Shown: positions 30,037-48,250, numbered from the stretch's first letter. The stretch: DNA of 64,000 nt from Betaproteobacteria bacterium (GCA_025356395.1 JANXTA010000140.1:54271-118270), one strand, 5' to 3'. The notes: a model not told the origin generated them from the sequence alone. Made by a program: numbers and translations.

Positions 30037-30795
30037 TCAGGCTGAAGGGGACTTGCTGGTTTCGCTGACGAACGAGACGATCAGCGCGCGCACGTTGTTC
30101 ATCGCGACTTCGAGCGTCCGGACGATGTCGGCGGTGGAGATGGCGAGCTTCGAGTCGCCGCGGCCGGCTGCATGGTTGACCACCACGGCCAGAGCCGCAT
30201 ACGGCAGTTCAAGTTCACGCGCGAGTGCGGCCTCGGGCATCAGCGTCATGCCGACCACGTCGGCACCGTCGCGCTCAACGCGGTTGATCTCGGCGGCCGT
30301 CTCCAGCCGCGGACCTTGCATGCACGCATAACACCCGCCATCGATCAGCGGGTGGCCGACCTTGCGGGCGATCGCGAGCATGTGCGCCCGCAGCGCCGGG
30401 TCGTAGGGCAGCGTGAAGTCGATGTGCGTGACCGGATGCTCGGGCCCGTCGAAATAGGTCGAGTCGCGGCCCCAGGTGTAGTCGAGCATCTGGTCGGGCA
30501 GCGCGATGACGCCGGGTTGCATGTCCTCGCGCACGCCGCCGACCGAAGCGACGGCGATCACGCCTTCGACGCCGATCGTGCGCAGCGCGTGCAGGTTGGC
30601 GCGATAGTTGATGGCATGCGGCGGGATCGTGTGGCCATGACCGTGGCGCGGCAGGAAGGCGACCGGCACGCCGCCGATGCGACCGATCGTGACCGGACCC
30701 GAAGGCTCACCCCACGGCGTTCGAACGACCTCACGACGATCGATCTCGAGTTCGGCGAAGGACGTGAGTCCGCTGCCACCCAGAATGCCGAACAT
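30037..30795 (-). CDS. MTAP/MTIP-type purine nucleoside phosphorylase (probable S-methyl-5'-thioinosine phosphorylase)
   Basis: A 252-residue purine nucleoside phosphorylase of the MTAP family. Seen in the sequence: phosphate-binding [44 protein letters not shown] and [20 protein letters not shown]. The base-binding region reads VVNHAAG; the Asn there, instead of the Asp found in true methylthioadenosine phosphorylases, is typical of members preferring 6-oxopurines, as in the Pseudomonas methylthioinosine phosphorylase. I therefore infer a role in salvage of the polyamine/quorum-signal by-product methylthioadenosine after deamination, or general 6-oxopurine salvage. Annotation as MTAP remains possible. 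Located 51 bp after galU and just before def. Confidence 0.88.
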   Translation of the reverse strand: MFGILGGSGLTSFAELEIDRREVVRTPWGEPSGPVTIGRIGGVPVAFLPRHGHGHTIPPHAINYRANLHALRTIGVEGVIAVASVGGVREDMQPGVIALPDQMLDYTWGRDSTYFDGPEHPVTHIDFTLPYDPALRAHMLAIARKVGHPLIDGGCYACMQGPRLETAAEINRVERDGADVVGMTLMPEAALARELELPYAALAVVVNHAAGRGDSKLAISTADIVRTLEVAMNNVRALIVSFVSETSKSPSA

Positions 30796-30846
30796 GTAGT
30801 TCCTTCCCGGAGCGAGTCCGAAGTGTTGATTTGAAGACCGCGGCGA

Positions 30847-31746
30847 TCACTTCCGCTGCACGTATCCGTCCAGATACTTGCTGAACTCGGGCCCGACCTC
30901 GTGGTGCTTGAGACCGAGTTCGACGGTGGCCTTTAGATAGCCGATCTTGGATCCGCAATCGTAGCGCACGCCGTCGAAGCGATAGGCCAGCACCGGATCG
31001 GTCTGCAGCAATGCGACGATGCCGTCGGTCAGCTGGATCTCGCCGCCTGAGCCCGGACGGATCTTGCGCAGTCGATCGAAGATGTCGCCACTGAGAATGT
31101 AGCGGCCCACGACGGCCAGCGTCGACGGCGCGTCGCCGGCGTCGGGCTTCTCGACCATTTGCGTGATCTCCTCGAGCCGCTTGTCGCTGCCCGCGAGCGC
31201 CGACCCCATCTTCGTGCCGACGATGCCGTACGACTTCGTTTCGGCGGGCGGCACGTCCTGCACGGCCAGCACGCTCGCATGCTTCGTGTCGAAGACCCGG
31301 ACCATCTGCTGGAGTACGCCCGGCACACCGGCTGCCGTATCCATCAGGTCGTCGGCCAGCAGCACCGCGAACGGCTCGTGACCGACCACCGGAAACGCGC
31401 ACAGCACGGCGTGACCGAGACCCAGCGCCTCGTTCTGGCGGATGTAGATGCAGTTGACCGAGGGCGGCACCGTGTTGCGGACGATCTCGAGCAGCGCCTG
31501 CTTGTTCTTCGCCTCGAGCTCGGCCTCCATCTCGTAGGCCTTGTCGAAGTGATCCTCGATCGCCCGCTTGTTGCGGCCGGTGATGAAGACCATGTCCGTG
31601 ATGCCGGCCTCGGCGGCCTCTTCCACCGCGTACTGGATCAGCGGCTTGTCGACCACCGGCATCATCTCCTTCGGGCTCGCCTTCGTGGCGGGCAGGAAGC
31701 GCGTGCCCATGCCGGCCACCGGGAATACCGCTTTTCTGACGCGCAT
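30847..31746 (-). CDS. galU: UTP-glucose-1-phosphate uridylyltransferase
   Basis: Makes UDP-glucose for LPS core, exopolysaccharide and osmolyte synthesis. The 299-residue protein starts [20 protein letters not shown], the nucleotide-binding signature, followed by [20 protein letters not shown], and contains VLLADDLMD and [26 protein letters not shown] sits at good spacing before the ATG. It follows ligA by 18 bp on the same strand, so the smc-zipA-ligA-galU genes may form one transcription unit. Confidence 0.97.
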   Translation of the reverse strand: MRVRKAVFPVAGMGTRFLPATKASPKEMMPVVDKPLIQYAVEEAAEAGITDMVFITGRNKRAIEDHFDKAYEMEAELEAKNKQALLEIVRNTVPPSVNCIYIRQNEALGLGHAVLCAFPVVGHEPFAVLLADDLMDTAAGVPGVLQQMVRVFDTKHASVLAVQDVPPAETKSYGIVGTKMGSALAGSDKRLEEITQMVEKPDAGDAPSTLAVVGRYILSGDIFDRLRKIRPGSGGEIQLTDGIVALLQTDPVLAYRFDGVRYDCGSKIGYLKATVELGLKHHEVGPEFSKYLDGYVQRK

Positions 31747-31764
31747 GGCTGATTGCTCCTGGAA

Positions 31765-35045
<3,281 letters not shown>

Positions 35046-35073
35046 CGGGTTGCTTCCTTCGATGTACTAGCCG

Positions 35074-38000
35074 TCACGCGGCCTCCTCGATGGGTTCGTT
35101 CGTGAAGCCGATGGCCGACTCCAGGTCGACCGCGACGACGCGCGAGACGCCCTGCTCCTGCATCGTCACGCCGATCAGTTGCTGGGCCATCTCCATGGCG
35201 ATCTTGTTGTGCGAGATGAAGAGGAACTGCGTGTGTGCGGACATCGTCTTGACCAGATTACAGAAGCGTTCGGTATTCGCGTCGTCGAGCGGCGCGTCGA
35301 CTTCGTCGAGCAGGCAGAACGGGGCGGGATTGAGTTGGAACATGGCGAACACCAGCGCGGTCGCGGTCAGGGCCTTCTCGCCACCCGACAGCAGGTGGAT
35401 GCTGCTGTTCTTCTTGCCGGGGGGCTGCGCCATCACCTGCACGCCGGCGTCGAGGATCTCGTCGCCGGTCATGACCAGCCGCGCCTCGCCGCCGCCGAAC
35501 AACGCGGGGAAGAGCTTGCCGAAGTGCAGATTGATCGCGTCGAAGGTCTCCTGCAGCAGCGCGCGCGTTTCCTTGTCGATGCGGCGGATGGCGTCCTCGA
35601 GCGTCGTGATTGCCTCGGTGAGGTCGGCCGTCTGCGCGTCCAGGAAGGTCTTGCGTTCACGCGCTATCGCGAGTTCATCGAGCGCCGCAAGATTCACGGC
35701 ACCCAGACCGACGATGGTCTGCTGCAGTCGCTGCACCTCGGCGTGCAGCGACGGTGCCCGCAGCTTGCGGCCTTCGTCGCTAGTCAGGGTCGCGGCGAGT
35801 GCCGCGCGATCGGCCGACGCCTCGGTGAGTTGCGCATCGAACTGTTCCTGCATCAGACGCGCGGCCTGTTCCTTGAGGTTCGCATCGGCGATCTTCACCC
35901 GCAGCGGCTCGAGGTCGCGCTCGGTCACCAGACGCGTCTCGTCGGTACCGCGGATTTGCGACGCGATCGCATCGAGTTCCGCACGTGCATCCGCGAGGCG
36001 CTTCTCGGCGGTCGCCCGTGTCGCGATCGCGTCCTGAAGGCCGGCGCGCGCGGTCTCGTCGTTGAGCCCCGCAAGCTCGGTGGCCAGTCCTTCGTCCTCG
36101 CCTGCGAGACGATCGCGCTGCTCGATGGCCTGCGTCGATTGAAGGATCAGTTCGGCGCGACGGGTGCCGAGCGTCTTCTCTTCGTAACGGGCCTCGTGCG
36201 CCGTCCGTTGCAATTCCACCTGACGCGTCCGTGCCACGTCGACCTTGGCGCGCGCGTCCTGCGCCGCGGTGCGTGCATCCTTGAAGCGCGATTGCACGTC
36301 GGCCAGGGCTTCATCGAGACGCTCGAAGTTCGCTTCCGCGTTCTGCCGGGCAACCGTTTCCTTCGCCTGCTCGTCCGCGAGATGGGCGAGTTCGCCGGCG
36401 ATCTGGTCGCTGCGGTTGCGACTCTGCGCGGCGTCTTGCTGCAGACGTTGCAGCGTCATCTGCCGACCGTGGAATTCGCTGGTCGCCGCGGCGACGGCCT
36501 GGCGCATCGTCGCCAGAGCGCCGGTCGCCTGAGAGATTGCCGCGTCGGCGCGCACCGAATGACCGCGCGCCTCGTCGGTCGCCATCGACTGCGCACGCGA
36601 GCGCTTGGTCAGGTCGTCGATCTCGTGCTGGCGAGCGAGCATGCCGGCCTGCTCAGAGTCCGCGGCGTGGAGATGAAGGCTGCTGCGACCGACCTGGTGA
36701 CCCGACGGCAAAACGAACAACCCGCCCGCGGGTAGCCGATGACGACGAGCCAGCGCGTCGGTCTCGTCGCCGGCCGTGAAGACGCCGTGCATCCATTCGC
36801 CGAGCAGGCTGCGCAGCGATGGATCGCGTAGTTCGATGCGGTCGAGCAGGGGTTCGAGCGAGACATCGTGTCCGAGTGCCGCGGCGCCGGTCGCGGCTTC
36901 GATGCGCTCGGAATAGATCGCGAGCTTGGCCGGCGGCAGATCGGCGAAGAAGGCTTTGGCACGATCGAGTTGCCCGATCTCGAGCGCGCCGATCCGCTCG
37001 CGCAGCACGGCTTCGACGGCCGTTTCCCAACCGGTCTGGACCTGCAGCCGCTGCCAGAGTCGCGGCAGGCGACCGAGCTCGTGGCGATCGAGCCACGGTT
37101 GCAGCTTGCCGTTGGCCTGCACGCGTTCCTGGACGTGCTTGAGTGCCGCGAGTCGCGCCTCGATCTGCGCGCTCTCGCGACTCTCCTTGTCGATCGTCTG
37201 GTGGGCCGCGGTGCGGGCCGCCTGCAACCCAGGCAAGGCGGACTCGGCCGATTCGAGCTGGGTCTTTTTGGCGGCGAGATTCGTCGACAGCGTCTCGACT
37301 TCGGCCACGAGACCTGCCAGACGGTGGGGGTCGGGGATATCGAGGCGCTTGTGTTCCTGGTCGAGCCGCGCCTTGCGGCTCGCGATCGATTCGAGATGAC
37401 GGTCGGCGTTGCGTTGATGCGTGCTCTCGATCTCGAGGTCACGCTGCAACTCGCTCATCTCGGCCCGGATCGCCTCGATGTGCTCGTTGCTGCTGCGGGC
37501 CAGCGTCTCGCTATCGGGCAACACGGTCGCGTGCGCGGCCAGTGCTTCCTCGGACGAGCGGATCGCGAGGCTCGCGGCCTCGAGCGACTGCTCCGCCGCG
37601 CGATCTGCATCTGTGAGCCGGGCGATCTCGCCGGACCAGTGGTTGCGCTGCGCCGTGATCTGCGCGATCTGCGTCTGCAGCCGGTTGCGTGATTCGACGA
37701 CGACACGGATCTCGGACTCGATTGCGGTCACCGCCGACGCCGCTTCGTAGTAACTGCCCTGGGCCGCATGGACCGCGTTGCTCGCGTCCTGCTGCGCGCC
37801 GCGCACGCGTTCGAGGTCGAGCTCGACGCGCCGCAGGTCGGCCGTGCGTGCGTCGAACGCGAGCTGGGCCGCGTCGGCGTCGTGGCGATGACGGGTCGCG
37901 AGCGCTTCGGCTTCGGTGGCACGCAGCAGCCACAGCAGCTTCTGCTTGCCGTCGACCTCGGTCTCGAGGTCGCGATATTCCTGGGCGACGACGGCCTGTC

Positions 38001-38640
38001 GTTCGAGGCGGTCGAGGTTGGCGTTCAGCTCGCGCAGGATGTCCTCGACGCGCGTCAGGTTCTCGCGCGTGTCGGCGAGCCGGTTCTCGGTCTCGCGGCG
38101 CCGTTCCTTGTACTTTGAGATGCCGGCCGCTTCTTCGAGGAACACGCGCAACTCGTCCGGTCGCGCCTCGATGATACGGCTGATCATCCCCTGGCCGATG
38201 ATCGCGTAGGCCCTCGGCCCGAGGCCGGTGCCGAGGAAGATGTCCTGGATGTCGCGGCGACGCACGGCCTGGTTGTTGATCAGGTACGACGACGTGCCGT
38301 CGCGCGTCAGCACGCGCTTGACCGCGATCTCGTGGTACTGCCCCCAAGGCCCCGAGACCTGCTTGCCCGCGGCATCGGGCGTGTTGTCGAACACCAGTTC
38401 GACGCTTGCGCGGCCTGCCGGCTTGCGTTGCGCCGAGCCGTTGAAGATGACGTCCTGCATCGACTCGCCGCGCAGCTCGCTGGCCTTCGACTCGCCGAGT
38501 ACCCAGCGCGCCGCGTCGATGATGTTCGACTTGCCGCAGCCGTTCGGTCCCACGACGCCGACCAGCCGACCCGGCAGCGAGAACTGGGTCGGGTCCACGA
38601 AGGACTTGAAGCCGGACAGCTTGATCTGCGTCAGGCGCAC
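35074..38640 (-). CDS. smc: Chromosome partition protein Smc
   Basis: Condensin-type ATPase for chromosome organisation and segregation. The 1188-residue protein has Walker A in GPNGCGKSNIIDAARWVLGE near the N-terminus, two long coiled coils (about 170-500 and 680-1010), a central hinge (about 505-660, LQVQTGWETAVEAVLRERIG), and the C-terminal head with signature LLSGGEKALTATALVFAMFQ and Walker B FCLLDEVDAPLDDANTERF. The start codon is GTG at 38638-38640. No MukB-type features are present. First gene of the smc-zipA-ligA run, divergent from queF. Confidence 0.98.
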   Translation of the reverse strand: MRLTQIKLSGFKSFVDPTQFSLPGRLVGVVGPNGCGKSNIIDAARWVLGESKASELRGESMQDVIFNGSAQRKPAGRASVELVFDNTPDAAGKQVSGPWGQYHEIAVKRVLTRDGTSSYLINNQAVRRRDIQDIFLGTGLGPRAYAIIGQGMISRIIEARPDELRVFLEEAAGISKYKERRRETENRLADTRENLTRVEDILRELNANLDRLERQAVVAQEYRDLETEVDGKQKLLWLLRATEAEALATRHRHDADAAQLAFDARTADLRRVELDLERVRGAQQDASNAVHAAQGSYYEAASAVTAIESEIRVVVESRNRLQTQIAQITAQRNHWSGEIARLTDADRAAEQSLEAASLAIRSSEEALAAHATVLPDSETLARSSNEHIEAIRAEMSELQRDLEIESTHQRNADRHLESIASRKARLDQEHKRLDIPDPHRLAGLVAEVETLSTNLAAKKTQLESAESALPGLQAARTAAHQTIDKESRESAQIEARLAALKHVQERVQANGKLQPWLDRHELGRLPRLWQRLQVQTGWETAVEAVLRERIGALEIGQLDRAKAFFADLPPAKLAIYSERIEAATGAAALGHDVSLEPLLDRIELRDPSLRSLLGEWMHGVFTAGDETDALARRHRLPAGGLFVLPSGHQVGRSSLHLHAADSEQAGMLARQHEIDDLTKRSRAQSMATDEARGHSVRADAAISQATGALATMRQAVAAATSEFHGRQMTLQRLQQDAAQSRNRSDQIAGELAHLADEQAKETVARQNAEANFERLDEALADVQSRFKDARTAAQDARAKVDVARTRQVELQRTAHEARYEEKTLGTRRAELILQSTQAIEQRDRLAGEDEGLATELAGLNDETARAGLQDAIATRATAEKRLADARAELDAIASQIRGTDETRLVTERDLEPLRVKIADANLKEQAARLMQEQFDAQLTEASADRAALAATLTSDEGRKLRAPSLHAEVQRLQQTIVGLGAVNLAALDELAIARERKTFLDAQTADLTEAITTLEDAIRRIDKETRALLQETFDAINLHFGKLFPALFGGGEARLVMTGDEILDAGVQVMAQPPGKKNSSIHLLSGGEKALTATALVFAMFQLNPAPFCLLDEVDAPLDDANTERFCNLVKTMSAHTQFLFISHNKIAMEMAQQLIGVTMQEQGVSRVVAVDLESAIGFTNEPIEEAA

Positions 38641-38927
38641 GTCAGCAGGGTCCGGCCAGAGGGCGATCGAAAACCAGGCATCAAGGGGGCGGCGCGAAGG
38701 CGAAGGAAGGATGGACGAGCAACGATGACGACACCGGAGGTCATCGCGAGGCTAGGCGGCTTGGGTCGATCTGGACTTCGGAATGCTGCCGATGCGATCA
38801 CTCGCGGGGGCGATGTCTGCATCGAGCGTTACGGCGCGTGCTGGCGAGTAGCCGCTCGTGCAAAGACGTTTCCGGTGCAATCGTCGCGTGACCCGTAGAT
38901 GACCCGCAGCGCTTCCTGAGCAATTCG
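38641..38927. other. Intergenic region between smc and queF without recognisable gene
   Basis: About 290 bp of high-GC DNA without a convincing reading frame on either strand. It must contain the smc promoter. I see no repeat or terminator of note here; the queF promoter and leader begin immediately after it. Confidence 0.6.
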
Positions 38928-38933
38928 TATAAT
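38928..38933 (+). promoter_or_regulatory. Candidate -10 element for queF
   Basis: A perfect TATAAT lies 45 bases upstream of the queF ATG. The predicted transcription start, near 38940, coincides with the first base of the leader stem. No consensus -35 hexamer is found at 16-18 bp spacing. Confidence 0.5.
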
Positions 38934-38939
38934 ACCAGT

Positions 38940-38976
38940 CCGGTCATCTCCTACGACCGGGAAAACATCCCAGAGA
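38940..38976 (+). promoter_or_regulatory. Possible preQ1-I-like riboswitch (H-type pseudoknot) in the queF leader
   Basis: Stem 1 is CCGGTC (38940-38945) with GACCGG (38955-38960), a perfect 6-bp helix. Its 9-base loop ATCTCCTAC contains TCTC (38947-38950), complementary to GAGA at 38973-38976, just two bases before the ATG. The 12-base linker after stem 1 starts GAAAACA and could run along the stem groove. A short stem, CUAC-containing loop, A-rich tail and loop pairing with the start-site purines are the features of class I preQ1 riboswitches, which often precede queuosine genes such as queF. No covariance model could be run, and exact consensus nucleotides were not verified. Confidence 0.45.
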
Positions 38977-38978
38977 AC

Positions 38979-39494
38979 ATGGTGGCCTCCCGTCAAAGCA
39001 AGGCGCCGCGCAGCATTGCGAAAAGTGCAAGCGCGGCAGTAACACCCCTCGTCGCCGGCACCCGGGTGCCCGATCAGGGACGGACGCGTCCGTCGAAGAA
39101 TCTCGACGTCTTCGCCAACCCGAACCCCGAACGCGACTACCTGATCCACATGCAGGTGCCAGAGTTCACCTGCCTGTGTCCGCTCACCGGCCAGCCCGAC
39201 TTCGCGATCTTCACCATCGACTACATTCCCGACGGGCTGTGCGTCGAGTTGAAGAGCCTCAAGCTTTACACCTGGAGCTTCCGCGACGAAGGGGCGTTCC
39301 ATGAGGCGGTCACCAACCGCGTGCTGAACGACCTGGCGACGGCCTGCAAGCCGCGCTTCATGCGTGTCACGGCGCGCTGGGGCGTGCGCGGCGGCATCTT
39401 CACCAACATCGTCGTCGAGCATCGTAAACGCGGATGGAAGGCGGCGCCCCCCGTGTCGCTCGCGGCGTTCGAGCGCGCGGCGCCGACGCTCTGA
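38979..39494 (+). CDS. queF: NADPH-dependent 7-cyano-7-deazaguanine reductase (unimodular QueF)
   Basis: Reduces preQ0 to preQ1, the last free-base step of queuosine biosynthesis before insertion into tRNA. The 171-residue protein belongs to the short unimodular class and contains the QueF signature [15 protein letters not shown] with the thioimide-forming cysteine at residue 67 and Asp74, followed by [19 protein letters not shown], the NADPH-binding motif. The first 35-40 residues are a basic/Ala-rich tail not typical of the core; a later start cannot be excluded, although the leader pseudoknot points to the ATG at 38979. It is not next to other que genes. Confidence 0.96.
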   Translation: MVASRQSKAPRSIAKSASAAVTPLVAGTRVPDQGRTRPSKNLDVFANPNPERDYLIHMQVPEFTCLCPLTGQPDFAIFTIDYIPDGLCVELKSLKLYTWSFRDEGAFHEAVTNRVLNDLATACKPRFMRVTARWGVRGGIFTNIVVEHRKRGWKAAPPVSLAAFERAAPTL

Positions 39495-39545
39495 TTTCTT
39501 GCGGCCCACCCCGTTCGGCCGCTCTCCTTCCACGAAGAACCCGAC

Positions 39546-40373
39546 ATGAATCCTGTTGAAGTCCAGCCGATCATCGAACGCGCTTGGGACATGCGCGCCG
39601 AACTCTCCCCCACCGCCGCTCCGGCCGAGATCGCCGGCGCCGTCACTTCGGTACTCGCCGCGCTGAACGACGGCGCCGTGCGAGTGGCCGAAAAGATCGA
39701 CGGCGCGTGGATCGTGCATCAATGGCTCAAGAAAGCCGTGCTTCTGTCGTTCAGGATCCATGACAACGTGTTGATGCATGCGGGCGAACTCGCGTTCTTC
39801 GACAAGGTGCAAACCAAGTTCACGCATCTGTCCGAGGCGGAGATGCGCGCCACCGGGGTGCGCGTCGTCCCGCCGGCGGTAGCCCGGCACGGCTCATTCA
39901 TCGGAAAGAACGTGGTGCTCATGCCTTCCTACGTCAACATCGGCGCCCACGTCGGCGAAGGAACGATGGTCGATACCTGGGCGACGGTGGGCTCCTGCGC
40001 GCAGATCGGTCGCAACGTTCACCTGTCGGGTGGCGTCGGCATCGGCGGCGTACTCGAGCCCCTGCAGGCGAACCCCACGATCATCGAGGACAACTGTTTC
40101 ATCGGCGCGCGATCGGAGGTCGTCGAAGGCGTCATCGTCGAGGAAAATTCGGTGCTCTCGATGGGCGTCTATCTGTCGCAGTCCACCAAGATCTACGACC
40201 GCCGCAACGGATCGATCAGCTACGGGCGCATCCCTTCCGGCTCGGTCGTCGTACCCGGTTCGCTGCCTTCCGCGGACGGCGCATACGGCTTATATTGTGC
40301 GGTGATCGTCAAGCAGGTGACGGCCGAGACCCGCGAAAAAACCAGCATCAACGAACTGCTGCGCGGCGACTGA
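39546..40373 (+). CDS. dapD: 2,3,4,5-tetrahydropyridine-2,6-dicarboxylate N-succinyltransferase
   Basis: Succinylates tetrahydrodipicolinate in the succinylase branch of lysine and diaminopimelate synthesis. The 275-residue protein has an N-terminal helical domain ([20 protein letters not shown]) and a hexapeptide-repeat beta-helix ([40 protein letters not shown]), with the C-terminal [18 protein letters not shown]. dapE lies 1.2 kb downstream, separated by a pilU-like gene. Confidence 0.98.
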   Translation: MNPVEVQPIIERAWDMRAELSPTAAPAEIAGAVTSVLAALNDGAVRVAEKIDGAWIVHQWLKKAVLLSFRIHDNVLMHAGELAFFDKVQTKFTHLSEAEMRATGVRVVPPAVARHGSFIGKNVVLMPSYVNIGAHVGEGTMVDTWATVGSCAQIGRNVHLSGGVGIGGVLEPLQANPTIIEDNCFIGARSEVVEGVIVEENSVLSMGVYLSQSTKIYDRRNGSISYGRIPSGSVVVPGSLPSADGAYGLYCAVIVKQVTAETREKTSINELLRGD

Positions 40374-40406
40374 CGCACAGCACACGCATTCACGAGAGGT
40401 CCTGCG

Positions 40407-45598
<5,192 letters not shown>

Positions 45599-45607
45599 CG
45601 ACGCGTC

Positions 45608-46060
45608 TCAGCGCGTCGCTGCCGGCGTATTGATCACCGCGATCAGCACACTGCACGGCGCGATCTCGACCAGCGAGCGGCTCACCGAACCGCGCCACCA
45701 GCGCTCGGCCCACGATGCGGCGCGGCGGTGGCCCATCACGATCAGGTCCGCCGTCCATTCACGGGCGACGCGGGCGATCTCGTCGACTGGCTCGCCGAAG
45801 GACAGCTGACCCTGGCACGAGAAGCCCTGGGCTTCGAGCTGCCGGATGCCGTCCTCGAGGACGTCGCGGAAGCGCTCCTTCTCAGCGTCCAGCGTGTCGG
45901 ACGGGATGAAGCCCTCGCCGACGTAGACCGGCGGCATGGACGGCGTGACGGCGAGCAGCTTGATGTCCGCCTTCATCAGGTTCGCGACCTCGCCGCATTC
46001 GAGCAGTGCCCGACGACCCGATTCCGATCCGTCGTACGCGAGCAGGATCCGTTTGAACAT
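45608..46060 (-). CDS. Universal stress protein (UspA family)
   Basis: A 150-residue single-domain Usp protein starting MFKRILLAYDGSESGRRALLE, with the conserved Asp and the LIVMGHRR segment followed by GSVSRSLVEIAPCSVLIAVI at the C-terminus. The ATP-binding G-2x-G-9x-G(S/T) motif appears altered: the second Gly is replaced by Arg in GHRRAASWAERWWRGS and the spacing is one longer, so nucleotide binding is doubtful. It is convergent with the ABC-F gene, 9 bp apart. The role, beyond general stress, cannot be told. Confidence 0.92.
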   Translation of the reverse strand: MFKRILLAYDGSESGRRALLECGEVANLMKADIKLLAVTPSMPPVYVGEGFIPSDTLDAEKERFRDVLEDGIRQLEAQGFSCQGQLSFGEPVDEIARVAREWTADLIVMGHRRAASWAERWWRGSVSRSLVEIAPCSVLIAVINTPAATR

Positions 46061-46203
46061 GCGAGTACTCCCGGCTGTGAGCGATGCGTTCCGCGATCAG
46101 ACCGCGGCATGGCTAACCGTGGCGCGTGCCCGGATGCTGCGCAGCCCGTCCGCGCTTGTCAATACGGCTAACCCGAAGTCGCGGGGGGCTTGTGACACGA
46201 CGA

Positions 46204-48153
46204 TCAGGATGTAGCCGCTTTCGCGGGCGCTGCATCCTTCTTCTCGATCAGGTCGGCATACGGTGACGAGACCTGGACCTTCGAGCGACGGCGCAGATCC
46301 GACAGGTACGCGCCGAACTCGATGGCGCCGAGCTGCTTGCCGATGCTCTGCGTCAGGGCCGTACGGCGCGCGGCATCCATCGCCGGCGACTTCGCGATCC
46401 CGGCGATCTGGTAGATCCCGTAGTCGCCCGACGGCAGCATCACACCCGCATAGGCCGGCAGCTTCGCGGCGTCGGTGCGGAAGATCTCGGTCACGGCTTC
46501 GGACGGGACATCGGAACGGTCGACGCGCGACACGCTGGTCGTCGGGCCGAAGCCGGTACCGGCGCTCGCCTTGCCGTCGCGCAGCGCGGCCAGAACGGCC
46601 TTGCCGGCATCGGCCGCGAGCTTGCGCGCCTCGACGTCGACGAGCTGCGCCTTGATCGCATCCGCCACGTCGGCCAACGGTTTCTTCGTGGCCGGCTTGT
46701 AGTCGAGCAGACGGGCCGACACGAGGACCCCGGGACTGGTCTCGATGGCGTCGCTGTTGTGACGGGTCTTGACCGAGTCGGCCGAGAACAAGGTGGCGAG
46801 CAGCTTCGGATTGGACAGCGGCGTCGACGGGGGGGGCGTCGCCGACGGCGTGCGCAGGACGTTGTCGGCGGTCATTACTGTGAGGCCGAGCTTTTGCGCG
46901 GTCGATGCGAAGGTATCGCCCTGCTCATACACCGCGTTTTGGAAGCCATCGGCGGCGTCGGCGAACTTCTTCTGCGCCATCTGCTTGCCGAGTTCGGCAT
47001 CGATCTCGGGCCGCACCGCTTCGAAGGGCTTGACCTGGCCCGGCTTGATGCCTGTCAGTTCGATGATGTGATACCCGAAGTCGGTCTGCACGAGATCGCT
47101 GATCTCCTTGTCCTTCAGCGCGAACAGCGAGGCCTCGAACGGCGGAACCGTGGCCCCCTTGCCGAGATAGTCGAGGTCGCCGCCGTTGACCGCGGAGCCG
47201 GGATCGTCCGACGACTGCTTGGCAAGCTTGGCGAAATCGCCCGGGTTGGCGCGCACCTTCTTCAGCAGGTCTTCGGCCTTTGCCTTGGCCTTCGCCTTGT
47301 CGGCATCGCTCGCATCCTTGGCAACCGCGACCAGGATGTGGCTGGCACGGCGCTGCTCGGGAATCTCGTAGCGCTTCTTGTTGGCTGCGTAGAACGCGCG
47401 AGCATCGGCCTCCGGCACCTTGACCTGCTTCGCCAGCGCGTCGGAGCTCAGCACGATGTATTCGACCTTGGCCGATTCGGGCGTCATGTGGTCGTTCGGA
47501 TGCGCGTCGTAGTCCTTCTGGATGGCATCGGGTGCAAGCTTCACCTTGGCGGTGTAGTCGGCCAGCTTGAGGATCATCGGCTTGATGTCGCGACGCTGGC
47601 CGACGATGGCCGAGAAGCGATCCACGACGCTCTTCGGCACGATCACCGAGTTCTCGATCGCGGCGTTGATCTGCTGCAGCGACAGGTCGTCGCGCAGGCG
47701 CTGCTCGAACACCACCGGCGTCATGCCCTGCTGGGCCAGCAGCGCGACATAGCGGTCCTGGCTGAATTTGCCGTTGTCCTGCAGCGCCGGGATGGCCATG
47801 ATGGTTTCCTGCAGCTGGCGATCGCTGGTACCGAGCGACTGCTTGCGGGCCTGCTGCATCAGCACGTGCTGTCCGATCAGGCCGTCGAGGGTCTGCGCGC
47901 GCGCCTCCGGGGTATCGAACATCGCGGCATCGAGCGCGGCGCCGTAGGTCTGGCGCATGCGCGCCACCTGCTCGCGCTGCGCGTTGTCGAGCTCGTTTTG
48001 CGAGATCGCCTGGCCGCCGACCTTCGCGACGCTCTGCGTGCTCTGGCTCATGCGTTCGTAGCCCTGCACGCCGAAGAAAACGAACGACGGAACGATCAGG
48101 ACCAGCAGGATCAGCTGCATCAGGCGCTGATGCGAGCGAATGAAATCGAACAT
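46204..48153 (-). CDS. ppiD: Periplasmic folding chaperone/peptidyl-prolyl isomerase PpiD
   Basis: Inner-membrane anchored foldase that contacts proteins leaving the Sec translocon. The 649-residue protein starts MFDFIRSHQRLMQLILLVLI, a single membrane anchor, followed by a SurA/PpiD N-terminal helical domain (about 40-200), a parvulin domain (about 265-365, RASHILVAVAKDASDADKAK and GDLDYLGKGATVPPFEASLF) and a long helical C-terminal region. The start at 48153 is set by the anchor. In relatives ppiD usually follows the hupB-tRNA genes directly; here the receptor-amidase cassette lies between them. Confidence 0.95.
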   Translation of the reverse strand: MFDFIRSHQRLMQLILLVLIVPSFVFFGVQGYERMSQSTQSVAKVGGQAISQNELDNAQREQVARMRQTYGAALDAAMFDTPEARAQTLDGLIGQHVLMQQARKQSLGTSDRQLQETIMAIPALQDNGKFSQDRYVALLAQQGMTPVVFEQRLRDDLSLQQINAAIENSVIVPKSVVDRFSAIVGQRRDIKPMILKLADYTAKVKLAPDAIQKDYDAHPNDHMTPESAKVEYIVLSSDALAKQVKVPEADARAFYAANKKRYEIPEQRRASHILVAVAKDASDADKAKAKAKAEDLLKKVRANPGDFAKLAKQSSDDPGSAVNGGDLDYLGKGATVPPFEASLFALKDKEISDLVQTDFGYHIIELTGIKPGQVKPFEAVRPEIDAELGKQMAQKKFADAADGFQNAVYEQGDTFASTAQKLGLTVMTADNVLRTPSATPPPSTPLSNPKLLATLFSADSVKTRHNSDAIETSPGVLVSARLLDYKPATKKPLADVADAIKAQLVDVEARKLAADAGKAVLAALRDGKASAGTGFGPTTSVSRVDRSDVPSEAVTEIFRTDAAKLPAYAGVMLPSGDYGIYQIAGIAKSPAMDAARRTALTQSIGKQLGAIEFGAYLSDLRRRSKVQVSSPYADLIEKKDAAPAKAATS

Positions 48154-48222
48154 GGTGGTGTAACCCGAGGATGAGGGAAGGTGCATCGACCGATACGGAT
48201 GCACGCATGGGCGCGGAGACGA

Positions 48223-48250
48223 AAAAAGGCGAACTGACGTTCGCCTTTTT
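48223..48250. terminator. Bidirectional intrinsic terminator between amidase and ppiD genes
   Basis: AAAAAGGCGAAC, loop TGAC, GTTCGCCTTTTT: a perfect 12-bp stem with A and T runs on both sides, so it can work in either direction. On the minus strand it ends the receptor-amidase transcript and isolates ppiD, which starts 70 bp further on. Confidence 0.88.

Noticed and set aside
46061..46203. A consensus TTGACA on the minus strand upstream of the universal stress protein gene
   Set aside because: At 17-bp spacing the -10 would be CAGCAT, too weak to call a promoter.
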